The position numbers and the translations under genes are program-made. The notes below the pieces were generated by a model, which had not been told where the DNA came from, made no database searches, and saw only the letters and a list, made by a program, of their open reading frames with translations. A stretch of 40,266 nucleotides of DNA from Actinobacteria bacterium HGW-Actinobacteria-6 (lineage in GTDB: Bacteria > Actinomycetota > Coriobacteriia > Anaerosomatales > Anaerosomataceae), in assembly GCA_002841295.1 (NCBI GenBank), contig PHEU01000019.1, positions 1 through 40,266 of the forward strand, in the 5' to 3' direction. This document shows, one piece after another, positions 1-7,807 of the stretch. The number at the start of each line of letters is the position of its first letter. The stretch's first letter is position 1.

Positions 1-165
1 GTCCTGCACCTTGTGGCAAACCTCGGCGCAGAACCAGTACGTTGATGTGGCGGTAAACGCCACGACGACAAACGCGGCCAGCACCAAGACAGCAACGCCG
101 GTCCAGATGAGGTATCGAGGACGCCTTACCGGGTCTTTGAAACCGGCGAGAGATATCTTGGCCAT
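1..165 (-). CDS. NapC/NrfH-like membrane-anchored cytochrome c, N-terminal part (cut by window edge)
   Basis: Only the first 55 codons lie in the window; the rest is beyond base 1. The ATG at 165 follows an AAGGAG ribosome site about 11 bases upstream, and the gene begins 46 bases after the 15-haem cytochrome's stop. The protein has a basic N-terminus, one membrane helix at about residues 19-41, then STYWFCAEVCHKVQD, a haem-binding motif of the CX3CH form (C46, C50, H51) right after the helix. An N-terminal anchor followed at once by the first haem is the layout of NapC/NirT/NrfH quinol dehydrogenases. These take electrons from menaquinol and pass them to a partner cytochrome. The neighbouring multihaem cytochrome is the obvious partner. 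The family call is an inference from this short segment, and the number of haems is unknown. Confidence 0.75.
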   Translation of the reverse strand, partial: MAKISLAGFKDPVRRPRYLIWTGVAVLVLAAFVVVAFTATSTYWFCAEVCHKVQD

Positions 166-211
166 CAGGATCTTGACTCCTTCGTTGCTGGTCTCAGTAC
201 CCGTGTTCGTA

Positions 212-1672
212 CTAGTAGTCGATACCTACCCGCGGGTAACCGACCTTGCCGTGACACTGCAGGCACTGCCCGTCATAGGGCGACGAGTAGTTGCGAAGCA
301 GGAAGTTCTGGTCGCTACCGTGGGGATTGTGGCACGTCGAAGTGCACGTCAATGGCTCCTGTGCATTCACATCGAAATCCGTCGGATGCGTCGGGTGATT
401 GTTGCCCTTGGTGTCGTCGTAGTACTTCGGATTATGGCACTTCAAGCACACCTCGGGATTACGCTCCTGTAGTAAGGGCGCATAGTCGGATCCATGAGGG
501 GTGTGGCAGCGGATGCACAGGACCTCTTTATGCGCCGAGGCATCATACGACGTCTGGATCGCAACCCTGTGGCACTGATAGCACATCGCGTTGTCTTTTG
601 CCGAGAGCAGCGCAGGGTACATCGCGGCGTGTGGATCGTGGCAGTCGGCACAAGCCAGCTTGACCGTGCCGACCGGGTGATGACTCTTGCGCAGGAAATC
701 CTGGTTGATATCAGGATGGCAGTCGTAGCACAGCGCCGGCTGGTCCTTGCGAAGCAGCGGCAAGTAGTCCGAGCCATGCGGCTCATGACAACCCGTACAG
801 TTGTCGTACTCGAACGGACTGTGCTGCACAGGCAGGAGGCTCAGCGGAGCCACGCTCGGATGACACCTGAAGCAAAGATCCCGCTGACCGGCGACAAGGA
901 TGCCGCGATACTCAGACGCGTGCGGGTTATGGCAGTTGAGACAGAAGCGGCCTGCCACCGGCGCATGGACCTGCTTGCGCGCAAGCTCCGGACCGATGCG
1001 ATGGCAGGTGACACACAAGTCGCGCTCATCTTGCTTCAAGAGCACCCGGAAGTCCGACGCATGCGGGTCATGACAGTTCGTGCAGTAGCCGCTCTCAAAC
1101 GGAACGTGCGTGAACTCCATGTTCTTCATCGCGCCAAGACTGCCATGACACACCCAGCACAGCTCGGTCTCAGGAAGCACGAGGCTTGACTCCTCGCCCT
1201 TGACCCGGGCTTCGGTGACCTCAGTTGAGATGCTGCCTATGCTCGTGGTCTCTTCGCCTGAGTAGAAGACGTCGAGAACGAGCTTGAGCGGCAGCCATTC
1301 TACGAGTGTCTTGGTTCGCTCCCATGACTGCTTGGCCCCGGTGATAACGGACTTCTCAACGATCTTCCCGTGCGGCGTATGACAAGCGGTGCAGCCCTTG
1401 AGCATGAACGGGTTATGGACTGACGCCTTGGACATCGCGGGGATGAGCTCGCTGTGGCACTGAAGGCATTCGATGTTCCTGGTGATGCTCCGGATCTGAT
1501 CCGGCGAGCGGCTAACGAGCGTCTCGATAACCGTCGTGATGCTGCACAGGAGGAGCAGGAGGACGAGGATGACAGCAAACACGAGACGACCCCGCCGGTT
1601 CGATGAACCGTCGAGGGCAACCGAGTCGTTTATCTCCCCAACCGAGGTGTCCGGAATATCGGACCCGCTCAA
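212..1672 (-). CDS. Membrane-anchored 15-haem c-type cytochrome (paired CXXCH family)
   Basis: The protein is 486 aa if translation starts at the TTG at 1672, which sits 4 bases after AAGGAGG. A TTG at 1705 would add 11 residues but has no spaced ribosome site. A single membrane helix lies at about residues 30-53 and the rest should be outside the membrane. I count 14 CXXCH haem sites plus one CX3CH site (CTSTCH) near the C-terminus, so 15 predicted c-type haems. Many are followed by NPHAS/EPHGSD-type segments, typical of the doubled CXXCH repeat cytochromes. Two haems lie near the N-terminus, then a haem-free stretch of roughly 75 residues, then 13 closely spaced haems, suggesting an electron wire. 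It shares a direction with the NapC-like gene downstream. The likely role is passing electrons from a quinol dehydrogenase to an extracytoplasmic acceptor; the acceptor cannot be read from sequence. Confidence 0.93.
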   Translation of the reverse strand: MSGSDIPDTSVGEINDSVALDGSSNRRGRLVFAVILVLLLLLCSITTVIETLVSRSPDQIRSITRNIECLQCHSELIPAMSKASVHNPFMLKGCTACHTPHGKIVEKSVITGAKQSWERTKTLVEWLPLKLVLDVFYSGEETTSIGSISTEVTEARVKGEESSLVLPETELCWVCHGSLGAMKNMEFTHVPFESGYCTNCHDPHASDFRVLLKQDERDLCVTCHRIGPELARKQVHAPVAGRFCLNCHNPHASEYRGILVAGQRDLCFRCHPSVAPLSLLPVQHSPFEYDNCTGCHEPHGSDYLPLLRKDQPALCYDCHPDINQDFLRKSHHPVGTVKLACADCHDPHAAMYPALLSAKDNAMCYQCHRVAIQTSYDASAHKEVLCIRCHTPHGSDYAPLLQERNPEVCLKCHNPKYYDDTKGNNHPTHPTDFDVNAQEPLTCTSTCHNPHGSDQNFLLRNYSSPYDGQCLQCHGKVGYPRVGIDY

Positions 1673-1737
1673 GAGTCCTCCTTCTTGAAGCGATGTGCGG
1701 TGCAATCTCCCGCGGCCGCGCCAAATCGCTCAACCGA

Positions 1738-1765
1738 AGTCTACCATGCAGATGCAGACTGTTAA
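1738..1765 (-). promoter_or_regulatory. Candidate sigma70-type promoter for the 15-haem cytochrome
   Basis: Reading the minus strand, TTAACA (1765-1760; 5 of 6 matches to the -35 consensus) is followed after 16 bases by TAGACT (1743-1738; 4 of 6), with an extended -10 TG one base upstream. A second TTAACA lies just upstream, giving a short direct repeat in an unusually AT-rich patch. The start site would fall near 1731, about 60 bases before the TTG start at 1672. It lies in the 138-base gap after the NHL gene, the largest gap in this block, so the cytochrome genes may be transcribed independently of the glycan/rex operon. Confidence 0.5.
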
Positions 1766-1810
1766 ACGTGTTAAGAACTATTACTCAAGAGGAGGCTCTG
1801 CTGCCATCGC

Positions 1811-2896
1811 CTACGGACCGACCAGTCGCACGACTTGCAGTCGTCCATTCTCTTTGTCAGCTATCGCTAGGAATCCCCGAAGTACTGCAACGTCATTCGC
1901 AAAGTTGAGCTGCCCGGGCTCAACGCCCCGCACACCATACTTGGCGACAAGCTCCCCGTCCGCCGAGAGACGCACAAGCGAGAAACCGAACGCATCAGCG
2001 ACCACGATCGAACCGTCATCGAGCACCGTCAGCCCTCGAGGGAGTTCGATCTCACGCTCGGTGGTGTCATCAATGCCCGTTGGCGGCGTTCCGAAGTTCC
2101 ACTTGGGCTCGCCCTCGGCAGTGAATGCCGTCACACGAGCGTGGTTGGAATCCGAGACATAGATCGTGCCGTCGTCGCCGACTGCAATGCCGTTAGGATG
2201 ATCCAGACCGCCGGCAGCGATACCCGGCATGCCGAACTGACGAACAAATGTGCCATCCGTCTTGAACACGACGATCTGATAGGCATCGCACGCATAGACC
2301 AACCCATCGCCTACGGCGATGTCGGTCACGGCGATTCCGGTGCCGTCCTGACCCGACGAACCACGCCCGACCACCTTCAACGGATCCGGGAAGCGTCGGA
2401 GCGGCTTGCCGTTCGGGTCGTAGACTTCGATTGAGTCGTTCCTGAAACTCGCGACGTAGATGTTGCCATCCTCGTCAGCATCGATGCCGACGGGATAGTT
2501 GAGCGAGCCCGGCTTGTAGGTATTGACCGCTCCCGGCAGCGGCTTCGCCACACCAAAACCGCCAAACTCGAACAAGAAACGTCCGGAAGAATCGAACGCG
2601 CAGACTCTGTTGTTCTGCGTGTCGGTCACGTAGACGTGTCCCGAGTTGCCGACTGCAACGCCCATAGGCCGGTCGAACAGCGGAAGAGCACCTTCGCCGG
2701 GACCATCCACTGACCAGACCGGCTGTATTCCAGCTTGAACCGGGCTCTCGGTCAGCTGCTCGGGGCGACCAAGGAAATAGAGCAGGTAGATTATCAATCC
2801 GACAAGGAGAACCGCGAGGATCGCCGCAAGGACGCCAAACCACTGACGCGGCGTCAAGCGAATCCCGCGTTTCAGCGGCGCGAGAATTCTCGGCAT
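1811..2896 (-). CDS. Membrane-anchored NHL-repeat six-bladed beta-propeller protein
   Basis: The 361-aa protein has a short basic cytoplasmic end, one membrane helix at about residues 18-42, and then six repeats of the NHL type. The repeats carry phrases such as PMGVAVGNSGHVYVTDTQNN, YPVGIDADEDGNIYVAS and HPNGIAVGDDGTIYVSDSNH. Six blades make a closed propeller, displayed outside the membrane. NHL propellers mostly bind proteins, peptides or glycans, and no catalytic residues are evident. The ATG at 2896 follows AAGGAG by 4 bases. It begins one base after the stop of the TPR gene, so the two are translationally coupled. NHL proteins often accompany multihaem cytochrome genes, so a scaffold or assembly role in the electron-transfer block is an inference. 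Confidence 0.85.
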   Translation of the reverse strand: MPRILAPLKRGIRLTPRQWFGVLAAILAVLLVGLIIYLLYFLGRPEQLTESPVQAGIQPVWSVDGPGEGALPLFDRPMGVAVGNSGHVYVTDTQNNRVCAFDSSGRFLFEFGGFGVAKPLPGAVNTYKPGSLNYPVGIDADEDGNIYVASFRNDSIEVYDPNGKPLRRFPDPLKVVGRGSSGQDGTGIAVTDIAVGDGLVYACDAYQIVVFKTDGTFVRQFGMPGIAAGGLDHPNGIAVGDDGTIYVSDSNHARVTAFTAEGEPKWNFGTPPTGIDDTTEREIELPRGLTVLDDGSIVVADAFGFSLVRLSADGELVAKYGVRGVEPGQLNFANDVAVLRGFLAIADKENGRLQVVRLVGP

Positions 2897-2897
2897 G

Positions 2898-3635
2898 TTA
2901 CTCCTTCACACCGAGACGGCTCAGTGCTTCCTGAGCCTCGGCGAGATCGAATTTTGCAGCGGCCTTGTAGCGCTCGATGGCCGTATCCTTGTTGCCAAGC
3001 CGCTCGTTCGCCACTCCTGAGATGTACTGCAAGTCCGCCAAGTCGGCCCGAACCTCAAGCACCGGGTCCACGGCGACGAGGGCCGACTTGTAGTGTTTCT
3101 GCTGGATGTAGAGATCGCCAAGCGACTTTGCGGCAAGAGCGTGGTCCGGGGCGATCTTCAGGACCTCCCAGAAGGTCTTCTCGGCAGACTTGGCCTGTCC
3201 GATTTCAAGCTGGACAGCGCCCTTGTTGTAGAGCGCGGCGAGGTTCTCCGGATCGAGGCTGAGTACTTTGTCGTATTCCGCGATCGCTTGGTCGAACTGA
3301 CCGTCCTGCTGATATGCGTAGCCCAGATTCAGGTGGCTGTCGGCATCATCAGGGTTTGCTTTGGACGCGGATTCCATCTCGGTGACCGCAAGACCGGTCC
3401 TCGTGACCGTGGCGTCATTCGTAAGCACACCGCGAAGAACGTATCCGCCAAGTGCCGTCACCGCGAGCAAGAGCAGAAGCACGAGCAGCGCCAGCCATCC
3501 GGGAACGAGATCCTCCTCGCGAACAGCATGTGCGGACGACAGCGCAGGGGTGCCATCGTCCTCTTCCGTAAGCACAGGAAGTGCCTCGTCTACGTGCGGC
3601 AGTTCCTCATTATTCTCTTCGATGGCTCGTGTCAT
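2898..3635 (-). CDS. Single-pass membrane TPR-repeat protein
   Basis: The protein is 245 aa. The ATG at 3635 overlaps the rex stop in an ATGA, so the longer upstream reading is unlikely. The N-terminus is acidic (about residues 1-43), followed by one membrane helix at about 45-67. The remainder is tetratricopeptide repeats with typical signatures (HLNLGYAYQQDGQFDQAIAE, ALYNKGAVQLEIGQAKSA). TPR domains are protein-interaction scaffolds. After a single N-terminal helix the repeats should face outside. Its tight coupling with rex upstream and the NHL gene downstream suggests the TPR and NHL proteins work together, possibly in assembling or holding the cytochromes. No enzymatic function is indicated. 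Confidence 0.85.
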   Translation of the reverse strand: MTRAIEENNEELPHVDEALPVLTEEDDGTPALSSAHAVREEDLVPGWLALLVLLLLLAVTALGGYVLRGVLTNDATVTRTGLAVTEMESASKANPDDADSHLNLGYAYQQDGQFDQAIAEYDKVLSLDPENLAALYNKGAVQLEIGQAKSAEKTFWEVLKIAPDHALAAKSLGDLYIQQKHYKSALVAVDPVLEVRADLADLQYISGVANERLGNKDTAIERYKAAAKFDLAEAQEALSRLGVKE

Positions 3636-4273
3636 AGGTCGGTCTTTCCGCCTTGCGCCAGATGGAATGAAAGAATCTGAAGATCTGTAGACAAGCACAC
3701 TTGTCTGACGGCAACGCCCTCAGGAACGTTCAGGAGAACCGGAGCGAGGTTAAGTATAGCCTTGACTCCGCCGGACACAACCTTATCAGCGGCGCCCTGT
3801 GTGGCCGCGGCGGGCGTCGCGAGAATGACGATCTCAACGTCAAGCTCTCTCAAGACGCGCTCGATATCATCCATGCCGTGGACCATGAGCCCATCGGCCG
3901 ATGTGCCGATCTTGGAGCGATCATTGTCAAACACCGCAACGATCTCGAACCCGCGCTCACCAAAGCCACTGTAGCCAAGCAGTGCGCCACCAAGCTTGCC
4001 GAACCCGACAATAGCGGCACGGCGGCGCTCGACAATACCGAGAACACGCGAGATGTGCCCTATAAGCTCGCCGACGTCATAGCCGATTCCCCGCGTGCCG
4101 AGCTCCCCGAGATACGAGAAGTCCTTGCGGACCTGGGCGGCGTTCGTGCCGCACATCTCTGCGAGTGAGTTCGAGTTCACAAGCGGCATCTGGTTGGCTT
4201 GAGCCTGTAACAGACACCGCAAGTACGCGGGCAGTCGCTGGATAGTGGTCTGGGGTACCTGAGCGTTCTCCAC
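3632..4273 (-). CDS. rex: Redox-sensing transcriptional repressor Rex
   Basis: The 213-aa protein has the full length of the Rex family, with a GTG start at 4273, 16 bases after the ligase-family gene's stop. The N-terminal winged helix carries the family hallmark AAQVRKDFSYLGELGTRGIG (about residues 45-64). The C-terminal Rossmann domain has GFGKLGG (90-96) and an acidic residue in VFDND that fits NADH ribose binding. Rex dimers bind DNA when NAD+ is high and release it when NADH rises, switching on fermentation and anaerobic respiration genes. Its place between glycan genes and the cytochrome block suggests local redox control. I did not find a clear Rex operator (TTGTGAA...TTCACAA type) in the gaps of this window. 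Confidence 0.96.
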   Translation of the reverse strand: MENAQVPQTTIQRLPAYLRCLLQAQANQMPLVNSNSLAEMCGTNAAQVRKDFSYLGELGTRGIGYDVGELIGHISRVLGIVERRRAAIVGFGKLGGALLGYSGFGERGFEIVAVFDNDRSKIGTSADGLMVHGMDDIERVLRELDVEIVILATPAAATQGAADKVVSGGVKAILNLAPVLLNVPEGVAVRQVCLSTDLQILSFHLAQGGKTDL

Positions 4274-4289
4274 TGAGCGTCATCCCTAT

Positions 4290-6410
4290 CTACTGTGCCG
4301 AACCGGCTGCGGCAAGACTGGCCTCAACCGAGTCCAATGACTGCTGAACATCAGAACGCCCCGGATCGAGGACAAGTGCTCGTTCGTAGGCTTTCTTCGC
4401 GTCCTCCAATCTACCTGCAAACCGATACGAATCTCCTAGAGACGCGATGGCCTCAAGGTAGTTCGGGTCCATCTCAACAGCGCGCTCGGAGACCTGAATG
4501 GCCTCGTCATATCGGCCGAGATTGGAGTACGCGAATGCAAGCTGCACGCGTATGGCGGGACCGAACGGTTCCACCTCGATGCCCTTCTTGGCGATTGCGA
4601 TAGCCTTGTCAACGTAGGTGATATCGAAGTAGTAGCCGCCCTGGTTGTACAGATTGGCCAAGAAGACGTAGTTGTCGTATTCGGTCGGCACGAAATCGAT
4701 CGCTTTGAGGAGTCCGTCTTCGGCGTTCTTGAAGTACTTGAGCGCCTGCTGCTGGGCTGCTGCATCCTGTGGTGAGCTCTGGCTGACTGTTGCGAGGAAC
4801 ATGTCCTGCCATGCGAGCCCAAGCTCCGAGCGATACATGTCGTTGTACGGGTTGTATTCGATTGCCTTCTCGACATCAGCCACGCGCTGCGTACCCGAGC
4901 CCAGCACGCGGCCCTTAAGGTAGTAGTTGTCCGCGACGATGTAGCGAACATTGGCAAAAGACAGGACCGCGCAAACGATGACGATCGCAGTGGCTGCATA
5001 CAGGCCCCATGATGGCGCCTTGACCTCGCGGACCGAGGCGCCGGGGGAAAGCAGAACTCCGATTGACAGCCACAGGAAGACGGTAGAGCCCGTCACCGAC
5101 AGCCCGAAGAACAAGTGCATGAGATAACCTACCGCCGCAGCCCAAAATGCTGCCAGGACAAGTCGCTCGGCACCCTTACCCCGGGCAAATGCCTGGGGTG
5201 CCGAAATGATCAGTCCCCAGATGAACAGCCCGTACAGCATGAACAGACCAGGTATGCCGAGGGCAGATGCAAGCTGCAGCGGATAGTTGTGGACGTTGTC
5301 CGCTACCGAAAGATAGCCAGCAGTCTGTGTGTACGCCTCAGGTTTGAACTTGGGGAAGATCAGCCGGAAGGTATCGGCACCCCAGCCGGTGATCGGTCGG
5401 GCTTTGATCGCGTTCCATGCAGCTTCCCAGATCTGAAATCGCGTGAGCGCACTACCGGCTCGAAAGTCGAAGATCGACGTGATGCGAGCAAGAACGTTGG
5501 TCACCTCGGACGGCGAGGTAAGACTCTTGACGGTCACAGCACCAAAGACTGCGGCAATCGCACCGGTGAAGCTCCAGTCGACGACCGTCAGCTTGGCCTT
5601 CGCCCAGATGAGCGCGAAGACGATGATCACGAGCGCGACTGCGCCGCCGATCCATGCACCGCGCACGAAGGCGACCAGCCAACAGAACGCGACCAGCAGG
5701 AATCCGCTCCAGTACGTGATGCGACCCCATAGCTTCTCGGAAGAGAGCGCCAGGCCGAGCGAGATGGCGAGTGGGAAGATCAGATACCCGCCGAGCAGAT
5801 CAGGGTTGCCGAACGTAGAAAACGCGCGGTTCGTCTCGAACGGCAGCGCGCCCCATGATGCCGGGTCAGCACCCGCGAACTGAAGCACACCGTAAAATGC
5901 GACGATCGCGCCACCCACGAGCAGCGTGCGGGCAAGCGACCGTATCCGAGACGGACGGTCTACGACCTGCAACGCCATGAAGAAGACGACCATGTAGTTG
6001 ACGAACGAGATCAGGCCCTCGAAACGACGGTACTTGCCGAAGATAGCCGTTGCCGGATGTATCGAGAGCGCCGAGGTCAGGACCAGCCAAGCCAGGAATG
6101 CGAGAATCAGCCACTCGACCTTCGTGGTGCGCACACGTCCACCCCTGGTGAGCAGCCCCCAGCTCCAGGCTCCCGCAGCGACCAACATGATCGCGCGCTG
6201 CAAGAAGATCTTCACGATATCGAACTGGTCGTATGTGAAGGGCAGACCCTTGCCGCCCCAGATGCTCGTGTTCGACATAGCGATCGGCACCATGAGCACA
6301 AGCAGATGTAAGCACACCCACACGATGCGATCGGTCGTGCTCATGGGCGCCCTCGTCGATACGGGCTGCGCCGCTGCGGGCTGCGACGCTCTCTTCTTCT
6401 TCTTGGCCAC
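4290..6410 (-). CDS. O-antigen ligase/polymerase-family (Wzy_C) membrane protein with C-terminal TPR domain
   Basis: The 706-aa protein starts at the GTG at 6410, with AGGAGG 4 bases upstream; that site overlaps the previous gene's stop. After a lysine-rich start there are about a dozen hydrophobic segments to roughly residue 480. Between them is the Wzy_C/WaaL signature region GWGADTFRLIFPKF...NVHNYPLQLASALGIPGL, with the conserved His in the periplasmic-type loop. The final ~200 residues are TPRs (LAFAYSNLGRYDEAIQVSER, LGDSYRFAGRLEDAKKAYER). This family moves lipid-linked glycans onto an acceptor or polymerises repeat units outside the membrane. In a cell without LPS the acceptor may be a surface-layer protein or another lipid glycan. 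The TPRs may select the acceptor. Whether it is a polymerase, ligase or protein oligosaccharyltransferase cannot be decided from sequence. Confidence 0.88.
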   Translation of the reverse strand: MAKKKKRASQPAAAQPVSTRAPMSTTDRIVWVCLHLLVLMVPIAMSNTSIWGGKGLPFTYDQFDIVKIFLQRAIMLVAAGAWSWGLLTRGGRVRTTKVEWLILAFLAWLVLTSALSIHPATAIFGKYRRFEGLISFVNYMVVFFMALQVVDRPSRIRSLARTLLVGGAIVAFYGVLQFAGADPASWGALPFETNRAFSTFGNPDLLGGYLIFPLAISLGLALSSEKLWGRITYWSGFLLVAFCWLVAFVRGAWIGGAVALVIIVFALIWAKAKLTVVDWSFTGAIAAVFGAVTVKSLTSPSEVTNVLARITSIFDFRAGSALTRFQIWEAAWNAIKARPITGWGADTFRLIFPKFKPEAYTQTAGYLSVADNVHNYPLQLASALGIPGLFMLYGLFIWGLIISAPQAFARGKGAERLVLAAFWAAAVGYLMHLFFGLSVTGSTVFLWLSIGVLLSPGASVREVKAPSWGLYAATAIVIVCAVLSFANVRYIVADNYYLKGRVLGSGTQRVADVEKAIEYNPYNDMYRSELGLAWQDMFLATVSQSSPQDAAAQQQALKYFKNAEDGLLKAIDFVPTEYDNYVFLANLYNQGGYYFDITYVDKAIAIAKKGIEVEPFGPAIRVQLAFAYSNLGRYDEAIQVSERAVEMDPNYLEAIASLGDSYRFAGRLEDAKKAYERALVLDPGRSDVQQSLDSVEASLAAAGSAQ

Positions 6411-6418
6411 GCGTCCTC

Positions 6419-7807
6419 CTATCGGGCTCCCCGTCCGGTCAGCACGACCCTGACCGTCTCAACGAGGATCTGTACATCCATGAGCAAGCTCTGATGATAC
6501 ATATAAATGAGGTCATACTTCAGTTTACGTTCAGGAGTCGTGGCGTACGTGCCGCTCACCTGAGCCAGGCCGGTCGCCCCGGGCTTGATTCGGAAACGCT
6601 CTCGATAGCCAGGGATGTCTCGCAGGTGCTGTTCGACAAAGAACTGCCGCTCCGGTCTCGGACCGACAAAACTCATATCGCCGCGGATGATATTGACGAG
6701 CTGCGGCAACTCGTCGACGCGATAATGGCGAAGGAATCGCCCGAGAGGCGTGATGCGTGGATCGTCTTGCTCGGCAAGAACAGGTCCCGATAGCGCCTCG
6801 GCATCTTTAACCATCGTGCGGAACTTCAGGACGTGGAACTCGCGAAGACCTTTGCCGACACGCTCCTGCGTGAAGACGATCGGCCAGCCCATCGTGAGCA
6901 AGATCGCCGCCGAGGAAAGCACGAACACCGGCGACAGGATGACAACGAATGCGAGCCCCGCGCACATGTCTATCGCGCGCTTGAGAACGATGAACCACCC
7001 GGGCGTTGCGGTGTGGGTGATCTGCATGAGCGGAATATCGCTGACGGTGCTGTCCACGGTGCCGATGAAGATCTCGTACAGGTCAGGGATGACCTCCACG
7101 CGAACCTCAGCCTCATCCGAGAGCGCAAGCTCTTCAACCACCTCGCGAAGCGCCGCAGGCGACGCGATGATCACGCGGTCGATATGCCGGGTCGCCACGA
7201 TTCGAGCCGCGTCTGTGATGCCTCCAAGCACCGGATGCACGGCCTCGACGTCGGCAGGCAGCGCCGGATCGCCCTCTCTGCGCAGAAAGCCGACGACCCG
7301 ATAGCCCCAGTACGAACGGCGAGTGAACTCGGATGCGAGCTCGATCGCTAGATCGCTGGTTCCTACGATGAGTACGTGCTGATCGGGCCACCGGATCGGC
7401 GTGACGCGCAGCACAGCCAAACGCCAGCCCACCAAAACGATCAGTTGAAAGGCCCATGCGATGACGATAACAAGGCGGCTGAAGGAGAAGAACTCCGGGC
7501 CGAGGAAGAATGCGGCGGCCGTGGTGAGAAGGATGCCGAGCGTCGCCGACCGGAACACTGCTTGTGTGAGCGCCCATGAGCCCTCGGTTCGCTCCGGCTC
7601 GTAGAGGCCATAGATGTACCCTGCGCCGAGATACACGATCGTGATGAGCGGCCAGAGCGCGGTGTATGCGCTGTAGTTGAATGCTGGTAGCGTGCCCTGA
7701 TGATCGATGACGATGAACTTCAGGAAGAACGCGCCGACGAAGCATGCGTTCACAACGAGCGCGTCGAAGAGCACTGATAGCGTTATGAACCGTCCTCGGG
7801 ACATCAT
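6419..7807 (-). CDS. Polyprenyl-phosphate sugar-1-phosphate transferase (WbaP/WcaJ-type initiating enzyme)
   Basis: The 462-aa protein has the usual three-part layout: four to five N-terminal membrane helices (to about 135), a Rossmann-like middle domain (VLIVGTSDLAIELASEF) and a C-terminal bacterial sugar transferase domain. The last shows KRAIDMCAGLAFVVILSPVF, FTQERVGKGLREFHVLKFRT, RVDELPQLVNIIRGDMSFVG and GPRPERQ. The Asp-Glu pair in RVDELPQ matches the catalytic dyad of this superfamily. It moves a hexose-1-phosphate from a UDP-sugar to undecaprenyl phosphate at the inner membrane face and so starts the glycan. Substrate (glucose, galactose or another sugar) is not readable, but galU in the window makes UDP-glucose plausible. 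Its ATG overlaps the upstream GT4 stop as ATGA. Confidence 0.95.
   Translation of the reverse strand: MMSRGRFITLSVLFDALVVNACFVGAFFLKFIVIDHQGTLPAFNYSAYTALWPLITIVYLGAGYIYGLYEPERTEGSWALTQAVFRSATLGILLTTAAAFFLGPEFFSFSRLVIVIAWAFQLIVLVGWRLAVLRVTPIRWPDQHVLIVGTSDLAIELASEFTRRSYWGYRVVGFLRREGDPALPADVEAVHPVLGGITDAARIVATRHIDRVIIASPAALREVVEELALSDEAEVRVEVIPDLYEIFIGTVDSTVSDIPLMQITHTATPGWFIVLKRAIDMCAGLAFVVILSPVFVLSSAAILLTMGWPIVFTQERVGKGLREFHVLKFRTMVKDAEALSGPVLAEQDDPRITPLGRFLRHYRVDELPQLVNIIRGDMSFVGPRPERQFFVEQHLRDIPGYRERFRIKPGATGLAQVSGTYATTPERKLKYDLIYMYHQSLLMDVQILVETVRVVLTGRGAR

Noticed and set aside
11-1189. Plus-strand reading frames opposite the cytochrome genes
   Set aside because: They are the complement of haem-rich coding sequence, have no family sequence or ribosome sites, and the minus-strand protein has 15 clear haem motifs.
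1706-1810. Rex operator upstream of the cytochrome gene
   Set aside because: The TTAACACGTTTAAC sequence is AT-rich and partly symmetric but does not match the TTGTGAA...TTCACAA Rex pattern.
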